Assembly: GCA_019321725.1 (NCBI GenBank)
Contig: CM033109.1
Location: 4,743,993 to 4,807,992 of the forward strand
Origin: Paulownia fortunei
Taxonomy: Eukaryota > Streptophyta > Magnoliopsida > Lamiales > Paulowniaceae
Direction of reading: 5' to 3'
Length of the DNA stretch: 64,000 nt
Positions 48,633-59,685 of this stretch are shown piece after piece. Position 1 is the first letter of the stretch, and each line of letters begins with the position of its first letter. Position numbers and translations under genes: made by a program. The notes below the pieces were generated by a model that saw only the letters and a program-made list of their open reading frames with translations, did no database searches and had not been told where the DNA came from.

Positions 48633-48924
48633 GCCAGTAGCATGGCACAAGGGAAAAAAACGTGAGGATCGTGGGTTCGAATCCTAGCAGACACGTGATT
48701 ATTTGGTGGCAGGAGCGGTGCGTATCTGTTTCTGCTCATCTGGGTTCCCATCCGCGCTTAAGGTTGGTCGAGAAGGAGGGAATAACCTCTGTAAAAGTCG
48801 ATCTGAGTGTTTCACAAGCTTGTCTACCGAATTTATCCGAATGGCGAAATAGGGAAAGGTTGGCCTCTCCCAAAATTAGTCCATGCAATCTTGGATTATA
48901 AAAAAAAAAAGACAAAATAAAAAA
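48633..48924 (+). mobile_element. tRNA-derived SINE with target-site duplication
   Basis: An A-box-like TAGCATGGCACAAGG (48639-48653) is followed, about 20 bp later, by a perfect B box GGTTCGAATCC (48674-48684). This is the RNA polymerase III promoter of a tRNA-derived SINE. A unique body of ~215 bp follows and ends in an A-rich tail (48900-48924). The 11-bp word AAAATTATTAG occurs immediately before (48622-48632) and immediately after (48925-48935), a clean target-site duplication. No tRNA fold beyond the promoter boxes, so it is not a tRNA gene. Confidence 0.88.
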
Positions 48925-48935
48925 AAAATTATTAG
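48925..48935. repeat. SINE target-site duplication, right copy
   Basis: AAAATTATTAG, identical to 48622-48632. Its first bases are continuous with the A tail, as is normal for target-primed integration. Confidence 0.8.
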
Positions 48936-49907
48936 CAATACCGACAAAGGTACCTTCTTCGGTTAGGAAATTTTTAACTGCTGTTCCTTCTAGAACTATT
49001 CTGTTGATGTTTCTAAGAACTTAACCTGTGAAAAGGCCTAGTTGTGAAGCATTAACCCTCCTGCAAACGTTTGCCTTTAGTTGAGTCTTACAGGGAGCAG
49101 ATGGGGTGGGGGGTGGGGGCGTTGTTGAGCTATGTGATCTGTAAATGAAGAAATGCAAGAAACTGTTGTCTCCATTTCTGATCCCACCCTTCTTTGTGAA
49201 AAGATGAAACAACCAAAAGAAATCCTCCACATCGTCACACGCCGGATCGGAAACCTTTTCCTGGATCCTTATGGGCAAAAATCTCAATGCCACTCAACTA
49301 ACTTATAGTTATCCATGATCAGGGTCCATTATGTAAAATGGCTTTGTAGGATTTGAGATAAGCAAGCAAATTAGCGTCGGATGCCAAACGATGAACTAGC
49401 ACAAGTTTTTATGACTTGATTCCATAACAGAATCCTTAGTTTTTGCTCTGTCCTTCGAACAATATAATTTTTTTTTTTTTTTCGTTTGAAATGAAGGTCA
49501 TGAATTCCTTAGTAAGGATTTTGTTGATAGATTTGAACTCAGTTTCTGACCCTTGATTTTAGGATAATGCAATTCTTGAACAAAATGAAAACCATGGATT
49601 TCACATTCAAAGATCCAAGATTTCCATTTTGTGAAGAAACCTTGTATTATACTCGAAACCATGAATTAATAAAGAATGATGATTTGAAAATCTCTTAACA
49701 AAATTCGTAAATTGGAAACTGTTCGATGTAGTTGGATGTTTTTGGTAGATAGAACATAGGAGATCCTTTTATGCTTCATACTGGGTAAGTTTGATGAATT
49801 TGTCAATTAATCTGAGTTGTAAACCATTTTTTTTTTTTTTTTGAAATCCTTGGGAGGTAGGATTTGCTCTCTTAGTCCATGCACCATACTAGCAAACTGA
49901 AACAAGA

Positions 49908-50221
49908 ATTTTTTTTTTTTTATAACTCAAATTTTTCAAGACTTGTTTCGTTCACTAGACTTCAACATGAACAGTCATAGGGGAGAGCAGTCTTCCCCTC
50001 TGATTCACCCTCTAAGTAAATACGGTGAAATAACCTATATACGATTGAAACTTGATTTTTGGTATGACCAACCCTCCACCAAATCCCTTTTCATGACACA
50101 CAATAGGAACCTACGAATGAGCAATACAATATACCATAATCACTACATCTACTAGAATTCGAACCCCAATATTTAGAAAAAAAATTCCAACTATTTTACC
50201 ATTGTGTCATGCCCGTAGGAG
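49908..50221 (-). mobile_element. tRNA-derived SINE, minus strand, older copy
   Basis: On the minus strand, GGCATGACACAATGG (50213-50199) resembles an A box and GGTTCGAATTC (50165-50155) a B box, spaced as in the SINE at 48.6 kb. The element ends in a T run on the plus strand (49909-49921), its A tail. Flanks GAAACAAGA (49899-49907) and GAATCAAGA (50226-50234) match at 8 of 9 positions, consistent with an aged target-site duplication. Sequence after the B box (GTGATTAT, TGCTCAT, GGTTCC words) parallels the other SINE, so the two are probably related. Confidence 0.75.
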
Positions 50222-50652
50222 CAATGAATCAAGATTTTTGGTTATATGTTGGTTGGATCAAGCTCAGATTTTGCTGTTTTTGTGTTATAGTTGTTTTTGT
50301 GCTTGGATGTGTGTTTTTTATTTATTTTTTTAAACTCGATGGAGGTTCGGATGCAAAATCTTAGCAGTGATATAGTGTAAGTTGAACCAAAGTTTAAAGT
50401 GTTGTGATGTTGCAAATCTCCTAATCAATGCTCAAGTCACTAATTCTTTAAATTAATGTGGAGCATAGGGGGAGGGGATTCGACTTGCGACACGAACAAA
50501 TGATTTGAGATATAGTCCTTTAATGATTAAATCAGATATTAAAAACATCCTATCTTCAAGGAGGAAATGGCGAATGCAATACGATGGTCTTCCTAAATAA
50601 AAGACTACTGCACCCTCATGAAAATTTAGGTTATATCACATTGGTTTTTGAC

Positions 50653-51240
50653 TGTTTGGCTGAACTTATAAATTTTATAAAATATTTGATAATTCATTTT
50701 GAAAGAGCTTAAAAAATAAATAAATAACTATTTGAAAGAGCTTATAAATAACTTATAAATTTATTTTGAAAGAGCTTAAAAAAAAATACATTCATTCTAA
50801 CTTATTTTCAAAATAAAATTTTATTTTAATAAACTTTTTTAATTTTAATAATTTTAATTATAAAATTATTATTACTAAATTTTTAAAGTTTCATAATCTT
50901 ATTTTATTCAAATACTTTAACAACTTATTTTTAAAATAAGATCTAACATTTTATAAGTTTTAAAAATATTTTATAAGATATAGAAATTTATAAATTTTTT
51001 TAAATAAACTTAGGTTGCATTTGAATTTGAGGAGAGAATTTGAGAGAAGAATTTCATATGACTATATAAAATAGATTTGAATCCACCATAATAATTCAAA
51101 AAATAATTTAAAATAGAAACTCATAAATTTGAAATACATTGTATTATGAAATTATTTAAACAATTTCAATGTATTTATTATTATGAATTTAAAAATTTTA
51201 ACTTTAAATATATCAATTCAAATGAAGAATCAGCCAAACA
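50653..51240. mobile_element. MITE-like element with perfect 11-bp terminal inverted repeats
   Basis: TGTTTGGCTGA (50653-50663) is exactly mirrored by TCAGCCAAACA (51230-51240). The left ~350 bp resembles the element at 56454-56772, including ACTTATTTTCAAAATAA and CTTATTTTTAAAATAA words. The right ~230 bp begins with its own GTTGCATTTGAATTTG and ends ATTCAAATGAAGAATC, so this may be two nested or abutting elements. Confidence 0.6.
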
Positions 51241-51366
51241 CCCTCAAAGTATACTACTGTGAAATATTATTTGAGAATTGTTGTCATCTTTTTAAATGCA
51301 ATTCCTACTAAGGCTCTCTCTAGAGTCATTAATTCAAATTCCTCCTTAATTCATTTATACAAATCC

Positions 51367-51545
51367 TAACATATAGTTAGTGTCTCATGCTCGAATTCTT
51401 ACACGTATTTTTATCTTGCTCATATAATATAAATTAATTATATTATGGAAAAAGGTATTTTATTATAAATTACTGAGAAAAATTAACATATAGTTAATGC
51501 CTCATGCTCGAGTTCTTATACATATATTTGTCTCTCATACAACAA
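51367..51545. repeat. Two ~60-bp direct repeats, 117 bp apart
   Basis: TAACATATAGTTAGTGTCTC (51367 on) and TAACATATAGTTAATGCCTC (51484 on) continue with CATGCTCGAATTCTTACACG and CATGCTCGAGTTCTTATACA respectively. The origin is unknown. Reverse-complemented, the GAATTCGAGCATGAG word is faintly like a pol III B box, so a SINE fragment is possible. Confidence 0.7.
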
Positions 51546-51549
51546 CGTA

Positions 51550-52800
51550 ATACCAAAATTAATTTTTACCCCACCAATTTGATTTAACTTATGATTATCC
51601 AAGGATCATGCATGTTAAACAAAATTTAGACACACAAGTAATTGGTGAACTTATTTCCACATAGCATATTTATTATGTTTACTTGTAGCTAGAAATATAT
51701 TATATAATAATACTACTAATTACATAGTAATAAATTACTTAGGTAAAATTATCAATTTATTACTTACTAAATTATCTTAGTCCAAAAACACACATGAAGA
51801 CACAAGATGCTTCATAATTTGACATTATATAGCAGCAGCACACATGCATGCATGAAGCATCCCAAAGCTCAAGAAATTCAGTGAAGTGCACGTGTGCCTT
51901 AATAAATTAAAATTTGGATTTTGCCTTGTGCTCGAGGTATCCAAAGTCTCAAAAATGTCCTCTAAATTGTTTTATTAATTAATAATAATATGCCCAAACC
52001 AAGGGTGTAAAAAGGACAGATAATTAATCAAAAATAAATGCCCTAAATTTGAGCTGAACATAACACTGATTTATTGTCCCTTTCCCAATATTTCATGTTC
52101 TTAAATGTACAATCTTAGTTGCCCATTAACTGTTTCTAGGGCATTGGTCTCGTCTAAGTACGATTTAAATAAATGTAAGAGTCATCGTAAATAAAAAAAT
52201 TGAGATTGTACTTTTGATTTCGGTCTCAGTAGATATTTGGTTATTTGTCAATGTTGATAATAGTTGATAATTGTGGATTTGATATACAATTAGGAAGGGA
52301 GTTAGAAAATAAATATAAAAAAAACGAGATTTTTTTTAAACATTAAATAAAAAAATATTTTTAATATTTTTTAAAAAAATAAATTTTTAAAATTTAATAG
52401 TTGAAGGGAGCCCACCCGATCACAATATAATTATATATTTGATCATTTCATTATAAAAAAAATATATATTATTAGCGTATCGATACAAATCATTCTCTTA
52501 TATGAATGTAATAGATCACTTTATTTTAATTTTTAATTTTTTCCTAATGATGATGCATCTACTATCTACTAATTAATTTTTAATTATTAACATGTAAGTA
52601 TGAAAGTGGTTGGTTCTATTTGCTATCCAATTTGCATTAAATTTTGGGAAAAAGAAATTATGCCTTTTACAGATTTGAATTCTAAGGTGGCCCATCACCA
52701 AATTTGATTTTTCATTCTTTATTATCTTATTTAGCAGCAGCGGCTTTGCTTAATTTAAGGATCCTTAATCATTAAACTTCCCTGGGGCAGCGGGCAGACT
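51550..52800. other. AT-rich intergenic DNA and distal SMR promoter
   Basis: No supported coding sequence. Long A/T tracts alternate with short mixed segments. The final part leads into the TATA box at 52821. Confidence 0.6.
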
Positions 52801-52820
52801 GCCCGAAACATTGCTTTTCC

Positions 52821-52830
52821 ATATATAAGG
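52821..52830 (+). promoter_or_regulatory. TATA box of the SIAMESE-related gene
   Basis: CCATATATAAGGC is a strong plant TATA motif. It lies ~630 bp before the ATG at 53458, implying a long leader. A CAA|GTAAAT donor near 52950 and a GCTAGCAG acceptor near 53430 could remove ~480 bp of it. Confidence 0.6.
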
Positions 52831-53457
52831 CAACACATGCAAAACAGAAAAAAAATCAAGTTAAATATTGAAATTCTCCCTCTCCATCTCTCCCTCGCTC
52901 AAGGGTTTTCGTTGGATCCTCTGATACTCCATTCTCTCCATTTTTCAAGTAAATTATACCTTCTTCTTTGGCTGACCCTTTTCATTTTTATCAAAATCTT
53001 GTTCATATGTAAGCCGCCATTCTTGTTTAGCTTTTGTCAGTTTAATGTAAAAACGGTTTTGGATGATTTGATCTGGTTGCTCTTCCTTTTCCTTAACTAT
53101 GGTTTTCAGTCTGATCTAACATTCTAACCGTTGTATAGATTGAATTTGTTTGTCCTTTAGTTCAACTTAGAGTGCAGGCTTTAGGGTTTTCGTTTTAGCA
53201 GTCTTCTTGTTCTTGAAAAGGTTTGTGTGAAAGAGAGAGTCCCTCCACTTCTGTTACTTTTCAGTCAAAAATTTTGGTGGGTTGATAAAGTAATCCCTAC
53301 AAGTATCCTAGTAATGGAAGTTCTGTTTTTGACACTTTTCGTAGCCCTTTCAGTTTTTGCTTCCATCGCTAAAGATTTCAGTTAGTTGGCCTAAAATCGC
53401 ATTTGCCACTTTTACCAAATTCTGCTAGCAGCACTTTGGCATCATTCCCTCGAATAA

Positions 53458-53844
53458 ATGATGGGTCCATCTTGTAGAAGAAGAACAAGAAGCACAAGAA
53501 AATCATCGTCAAGAAGAAGAACCCTTTTCAAGAACTCAAAGAATCAAGAAAACTCAGTAGTAGTTTCGCCTGCCAATTCTCCGGCCAAGCCCTCCAACGA
53601 TTCGTCGAAAGTCGATGCTTCCAAGGATGTTGAAAATGTGGATGTGTCTTACAACACTAGTGCTTGTTCTACTCCAAAAGCAGAAAGGTTTCGAATACCT
53701 GAGATCAACACTTGCCCCCCAGCACCAAAGAAGAGGCGAATAGTCAGAAATTTTTCTTTGAGGAGGACAACCCCTACACCATTTTTTGCTCCTCCAGATA
53801 TAGAGCTCTTCTTTTATTTGGCTCTTCGTGGTATCCCAGTTTGA
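53458..53844 (+). CDS. SIAMESE-related cyclin-dependent kinase inhibitor (SMR)
   Basis: Small nuclear protein that inhibits CDK-cyclin complexes and promotes arrest or endoreduplication (family knowledge). Single exon, 128 residues. The amino-terminal ~50 residues are basic and Ser/Arg-rich (CRRRTRSTRKSSSRRR), a likely nuclear targeting region. The family motifs come in order: STPKAERFRIPE (71-82), TCPPAPKKRR (85-94) and FFAPPDIELFF (109-119), near the carboxy end. Two ATGs stand in tandem (53458, 53461), so the start may be either. A TATA box lies at 52821 and a poly(A) signal AATAAA at 54117-54122. Which SMR number it corresponds to cannot be told without a tree; the FFAPPDIE ending excludes the SIM/SMR1 type with FF..EE endings. 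Confidence 0.88.
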   Translation: MMGPSCRRRTRSTRKSSSRRRTLFKNSKNQENSVVVSPANSPAKPSNDSSKVDASKDVENVDVSYNTSACSTPKAERFRIPEINTCPPAPKKRRIVRNFSLRRTTPTPFFAPPDIELFFYLALRGIPV

Positions 53845-56242
53845 TCATTACTGATATGTTTCTGTAGATCAAGAAAATCTCTATTATCACACTGGCTATA
53901 GTAGTTTTGCTCTCAGCTTCTGTGGATTGCTTTGCCATTTTGTTTGCAGTTTTAAATAGTGTGTGGATAGCTGGGCTTTGTGCTTTCTTGTCTTTGTTTA
54001 TCCTCAATGTAATTTTTCTGACTTTCGAGTGCAAATTTCTTGTGTGAATTTAAGTTGGGACGGATTTGTTTTGTATTTTTCAGCCCATGATTATGGTGAC
54101 AGTTAGTTTCTTTAATAATAAATTTGCTTTTTAAGACAACCAGAGAGAGTGAAAGAATGGGAAGATAATTCATGTTGTTGTTAATATAAGGTCTGGATTC
54201 AGCTCTCCACTCGCCTTCGGGCAGGCAACTCCTTGGTTGCTTATATTTGGAATGAATCATATATACATTCACGTATATTCATGAAATGTAATATGAAATG
54301 TAATAACAAATTGAAACAGATTCTTGTTTTGTCGTCCTAAATAATGATGATACTTGAGGGATATGTACATTGTTTTTGAAAATACTTGAGGGATATGTAC
54401 ATTATAGTACATAAATCATACCAGAGAATGTTCATTGAGTATTCCAAACAATTAGGCAAACTACTGGAGAAGGTCATTCCATATGTAGTTAGCTTGTATC
54501 TTTGAAAACACAATTGTTTTGGAGTAACCCTAAGTTGTCTTTGCATTAATTTCAAATTCATAACAACAAATTTGTTAAATTTTTATTTGACAACGAATTT
54601 TAAATAAGTGAACCTAATATGAAATCATTTCAAAACATATAATTAAGACAACTTAAGATTAAATTGTCAGGCTAACACATAATATAGTATTTCATTTGCA
54701 GATTTAGTAGGTGGGAAAAATACAGAGAGAATTAATTATTATTCCATTTAGGCAGTGCTAAGGCTTATCCTTTGATGATTATAAGTACTGCAACTGATGA
54801 AGGGTCCCCTCTCTACAGACTCTGCACCAAACTTTAGTACTACATCAAGTAATGTCTTCTTCACACATCACTAGTCTGAGAAAAGGCTTCTTCCACAAAA
54901 GGGCCTTCCTATATTCTACTTTCAGAGGTGGAACAAGAGCATACATGGTTTTCTTGTTGGGCCTGCCTCTTTTCTTTTTCTGCTATCTGCAGTGTCTATA
55001 TTCTCCATTTCTTCTCAATCTGTCACACAAAAGAGACAGTTTCTGGAGTGGAAACAGCAAGAAAGAATTGCTGGTGGATGGTTGTGGGAGGTGAAAATTC
55101 TTTATACAACACACTTTGGAACCCCAAAAGCCTGTTAAGATTGTTGGTTTTTTTAACATTGAAAGGTGAAATTATCGTGTCAGATTTCTTACATTTTACC
55201 TTTTTTTTTTTTTTGTTTTTTTTTGCACTTTATCTTGTGTCAGCTTGTGGGGTATGGACATGTCTGAGCTTGGCCAACATGAGTAAGGAATCCAATGAAA
55301 AGGCTCGTGCGGGTTGTGATCATTTATTCTTACATTATAGATAGGGAATCTCAAGAAATTTCTCATGATTTTTTTTTTTTCAATTTTATTCTTTAGTACT
55401 TTCTGATTGGTGATAATGAAAGCATCTCTTAACTTATTCCTTGTCACCACTAGATCTTAACTTTGATGATAAAATCTAAAAAAGTAATTGAGATCCTTTA
55501 TTATAATAAATTAGGGTATTTTATTTTATTTTTTATATTATGTATAAATATTAAATATATAAAATATCTTTTAAATAAATATATTCGTAAAATTTAATAC
55601 ATGATAAAAAAATAAATTAAAATATACAAAAGGGAGTTATTATGAATGATAAAAGTCACACAAGGTACTACAAAAGGAAAGTATTATTGATGCTATTTCT
55701 GTCAAGGGTTACAGGATCATTTGATTATGGGACTTTAGTGTTTTTGGTTTACTTGCATGAGACGAAGATCTTCATCATTTCTTGCTGAAGGGAATATAAT
55801 AATTACTCTTTAGAGTTTAGACCACAACAAGAGTGAAAATTGAGAATATGATTTGGCTAAAGATTCTTTCCTATTAATCTAGAGGAAGAAATTAAACCAG
55901 GAATTTATAATTGAATTTTTTTGTAAATGATGCAATATGTAATTAACAAGAATATTAGACAAATTTTTTTTTTTTTTTTGACAAAAAAGGAAGGCAGATA
56001 TTAAAAAAAATTATTTTAAAATCTTGTGTTATAAAACAATCTAAATATTATTTTAAGTAATTGCTGAAAGAAAGGTGACAGATTTTATGGTTCTATATGT
56101 ATTTTAAATAAACAAAGAGTAGCTAATTATCAGTGCCCTTAAGTGCATCATCATGAGGAACTCAATTAATTAAATCTTCTCAACTCAAATATTTCCACAA
56201 GAACCTTCTTTAGTCATTTAAAATTATAAGTAAAGAATCATA
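53845..56242. other. SMR 3' region and intergenic DNA, no supported gene
   Basis: The SMR 3' UTR probably ends soon after AATAAA at 54117. Between 54.77 and 55.35 kb composition is less AT-rich and overlapping open frames of 80 and 138 codons occur, but neither resembles a known family. The rest is AT-rich with long T runs. Confidence 0.55.
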
Positions 56243-56413
56243 GGGTATGTTTGGTATCATTTTCTAATCTTATTTTCATTCTCAATTTATTATTTTAAAA
56301 TAAAATTAAATATACATCCTTTTCTAATGTATTTTTCACCTAATACACATTTTCTAATACATTCTTCTAAAATACATTCTCCGATAATAGAAAAAATAAT
56401 ACCAAACAAAGCC
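56243..56413. mobile_element. Short MITE, terminal TTTGGTATNATTTT
   Basis: The left end GGGTATGTTTGGTATCATTTT is mirrored by the right end, reverse-complemented, GGCTTTGTTTGGTATTATTTT. The inner 14 bp agree at 13 positions. Total length is ~170 bp with an AT-rich, non-coding interior, as for hAT-like MITEs. Confidence 0.65.
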
Positions 56414-56453
56414 TACTTCTTTAAGAAAGAAAATCTCAATGTTGTAATATAAA

Positions 56454-56772
56454 GGTGTTTGGCTGAACTTTTAAGTTATTCAAAAAGTGTTTGGTAAATT
56501 TTTTTCTAAAAAAACTTATAAAATCCAAAAAAAGTTATTTGAAAATTTATAACCTTCTAAAAAAAGTACATCTACCCCAATTTATTTTCAAAATAATATC
56601 TTATTTTAATAAACTCTTTTAATTTTAACAGTTTTAATTACAAAATTGTCATTACTAATATTTTAAAAGTTTCATGATCTTATTTTATCCAAATATTTCA
56701 ATAACTTATTTTTAAAATAAAATCCAATATCTTATAAGCTCTAATATTTTAAATAATCTTAGTCAAACACCC
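56454..56772. mobile_element. MITE-like element, GGTGTTTGGCTGAACTT type
   Basis: The left end GGTGTTTGGCTGAACTT and the right end, reverse-complemented, GGGTGTTTGACTAAGATT are imperfect inverted repeats. The interior matches the left part of the element at 50653 for well over 100 bp (TTATTTTAATAAACT.TTTTAATTTTAA and following). Non-coding; ~319 bp. Confidence 0.65.
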
Positions 56773-58133
56773 TCTTAGGCTATGCTAGCCGGATTAAAAT
56801 TCAAAATTTTTGAAGGCTAATCCAATTCTTTACCAATATTAATCAAATTGTATTGTATATTTTTTTTTATGAAAAGTATAAAAAAAAGTATAAATTTAGC
56901 AAAATAATAAGCAAAGGTGTGTTTTTTTTCCTGGTGGTGGGAATGTATCAAATCAGGGGGAGAGGGACAATTATTGGGCTCAAATGTATGATGAGATGAA
57001 ATAAAGAAAAAGGCAATTGGCCTAAAGTTCAAGCTTTTGATATCTCTATCTTCAAAAGCTTCTTAGGAATTTATATAATAATTGCAGACAGAATATGTAA
57101 ATTGACAGAGGCATTGATTAATTAGAAGCCCTTCAATTCTTCTTAAATGATGCCCCCCACTCTATCCTTTTTTCACATTGTGGTGGACCATTGTTTGTTA
57201 CTCAAAGTGTCCATGCTCAATACTCTACTTGCAATGGACCCTGAATAGACTGATTATTTTCTTAATTTTGACTATATTTTCAAATTTGTGACTTTTTTTT
57301 TGTTATTTTAAAGAAAAATATTGGTTCGTTTATCAACTTATCTTTTAACTGAATCGAACTCATAAACGAGATTACAGGTATAGATGTTTACCAACAAGTT
57401 ATATTAACTCATCGTGACTTTTAATTACTCTAACCATTTAGTTGGAAAAAGTTATAATTAGCAAGAACCTTTTATGAGAAATTTTAGTTTAAATAAAGTT
57501 TTGGCAACGAGAGCTAATTATACATTACATTTATCATGTAATTGATTAGACTCGAAAAAGTGAATGGAATTAGAACTATTAATTGAGTTTTTTTTTTTTT
57601 TGCCCAACTGAAAAGACTAGTACATATGTATGCACATGGTACATGCAAATACTCAACTTATGAGGTAAATTAATATGGTAAAGTGGAAAAATGGAAGTGG
57701 TCTATAAATTGATCTTTCCACAGCACCAGACTGTCAAAAGGAACAAACTATATAAAGTGTGTTCCTTTTCACAAAGGAAGAACCCATCAAACACAATTGG
57801 GATGAACCATGGCATGTTGGAGTTGGACTGGAATCACAACTTAAATTTAATTTTTTGCATTTTCATTAGCAATGTTTACATACATAACTTTGTATTTAGT
57901 TGATTTTTTTTAAAATTAATTTGATAGTCTCAAATAACATAACAAATATTGTACTCCTATAATGTGACTTCTATATTTTCTAGCTAAATAGCAAATTTGG
58001 GCTTTTCAGTAGACAAGAGTGTAGTAAATCCAATTCACTTGTTACACTGATAGTCATTGGATTACATGGAGGATGGTGGTTTTTACCATACACTCCTTTT
58101 TCATCCAACAGATTCACAGATGAAGGTGATATT
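56773..58133. other. Intergenic DNA, nothing recognised
   Basis: AT-rich, with long T runs at about 57291-57302 and 57588-57601. Open frames are short and of no recognised family. Confidence 0.6.
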
Positions 58134-58680
58134 CACTACAAGAAAAAAATATATTAGTGACAAAATGTTAAGTGACAATATAAAAGTTGTCACATAGTTC
58201 CACATATTAAGTAACAAAAATTTGTATTTGCTACAGTAATAATTTTCTTAAACTTAATGCCAATAAGAATTTTGCTTAAGTTGTCACACTTGATAATTCG
58301 TGACACGAACTTTGGGAGAAGGAGTGCCTCCTCACAAAACAAAGGGGATCGCAGTGATCAAATCTGGGCAACTAATAACCAAAATCACAAGTTTCTGCAA
58401 AATCGCAAGACTATGTATGGGGGTATAATGACAATGCTAATCTTATCACAATTCACAATAACAGTTTTTATTGTCACTGCATTATTAATTATTAATAGTG
58501 ATAATTTAAAAACTAGAACATATGTTACCAATTGTCAATAATCTGAACATTAATATTTATCAATTGTGAGAACTATTATTGCAGAAAAAATAATAATTGT
58601 TATCATTTAATGCATATTATTAATGATAAATTTTGTTATTATTTAATATTTTTTCATTAATATACTTTTTTCTTGTAGCT
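58134..58680. mobile_element. Non-autonomous CACTA (En/Spm-like) element
   Basis: It begins CACTACAAGAAAAAAATAT, the hallmark end of plant CACTA transposons. About 545 bp later the mirror end reads ATACTTTTTTCTTGTAG, differing only in the outermost three bases, where GTG has become CTT. Subterminal GTGACAA/TTGTCAC words are repeated in both orientations, as expected for transposase-binding sites. There is no transposase coding sequence. Confidence 0.75.
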
Positions 58681-59645
58681 TTTGTTTCAAGAATTTTCGG
58701 CAAATCTGTAACATGCACATGTGCTTGAGCACGTGCGTGCGTCCACACTTGTGAACTGGAATTTACAATCATCATATATATGTGACGAATTCTTGGAATG
58801 AGGATTGATGCATTGAAATTGGGTTCCTTTCCTAAATATATGTATTACAGGAAATTCCTTAGGATTGATATCATCCTATTTGGAAAGTAGACAGTCACTT
58901 TATAAATTTCAATCATGTACTATAATATTCCATCAACCATAGACTTTTCTTAATTATTTAATATTTTTGTACAATGAGGGAGGCCAACTTTTCTAGAATC
59001 CGAGGTTGCCCCATCTCTTTCTTAAAGGAGATTGATAAACTCTTCTTTTAGCTTTTTGGGTCAAACCATTGGACACCTACTTGATCATTTTTTTATGACT
59101 ACTCTTTGATTTTCCTCTTATTTCTTTACCTCTTTAGTTGTTAATGTAATTTTCCAATTTTTCTTGATTTACAGTTGCATATATATATATATATATATTA
59201 ATATATTAATATCATTATATTTTGTATTAAATAATTGGATCGAATTGATTTACCCGTGAATGATCTAAATCAAGATATGACATGTTGGGGCAAATTGTAA
59301 CCCGTTGGGCAAGCTGGGATATGCTGACCGAGCTAGGGCCAACTAAGCCTAGATGTGGATATGAGTTATTCTGGGATAAGGAATTGAAAGATATTTGGTG
59401 TGGATTTTGGTTGATACATATTTGGCAAATTGAATTTTCATTTTCTATTTGACAAGTACAACAAAATAGGAAATAATTAAGACTATGGTTCTCCAAAGGA
59501 ATCTCATAAAGATGAATTTTTTGTTGTATATATAGGGAGATTTTCCAAGTAGTTAGCACTTATCAAATCAAAAAATTAGCATAAAATAATGTATCTAATT
59601 TGTGTAAGCACAATCAATTATGAAAAACAAAATCAATTGTGCTAG

Positions 59646-59647
59646 AA

Positions 59648-59682
<35 letters not shown>
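59646..59682. repeat. TG dinucleotide microsatellite
   Basis: A short ATATAT lead passes into about 15 uninterrupted TG units. Confidence 0.92.

Positions 59683-59685
<3 letters not shown>

Noticed and set aside
48674..48684. Perfect tRNA B box GGTTCGAATCC suggesting a tRNA gene
   Set aside because: No cloverleaf can be drawn around it; the A box, body, A tail and target-site duplication show a SINE.
54852..55344. Overlapping open frames of 80 and 138 codons downstream of SMR
   Set aside because: Hydrophobic, low-complexity translations with no recognisable domain; T-rich DNA readily yields such frames.
58257..58541. 94-codon frame inside the CACTA element as a gene
   Set aside because: No transposase similarity, and it lies wholly within a short non-autonomous element.
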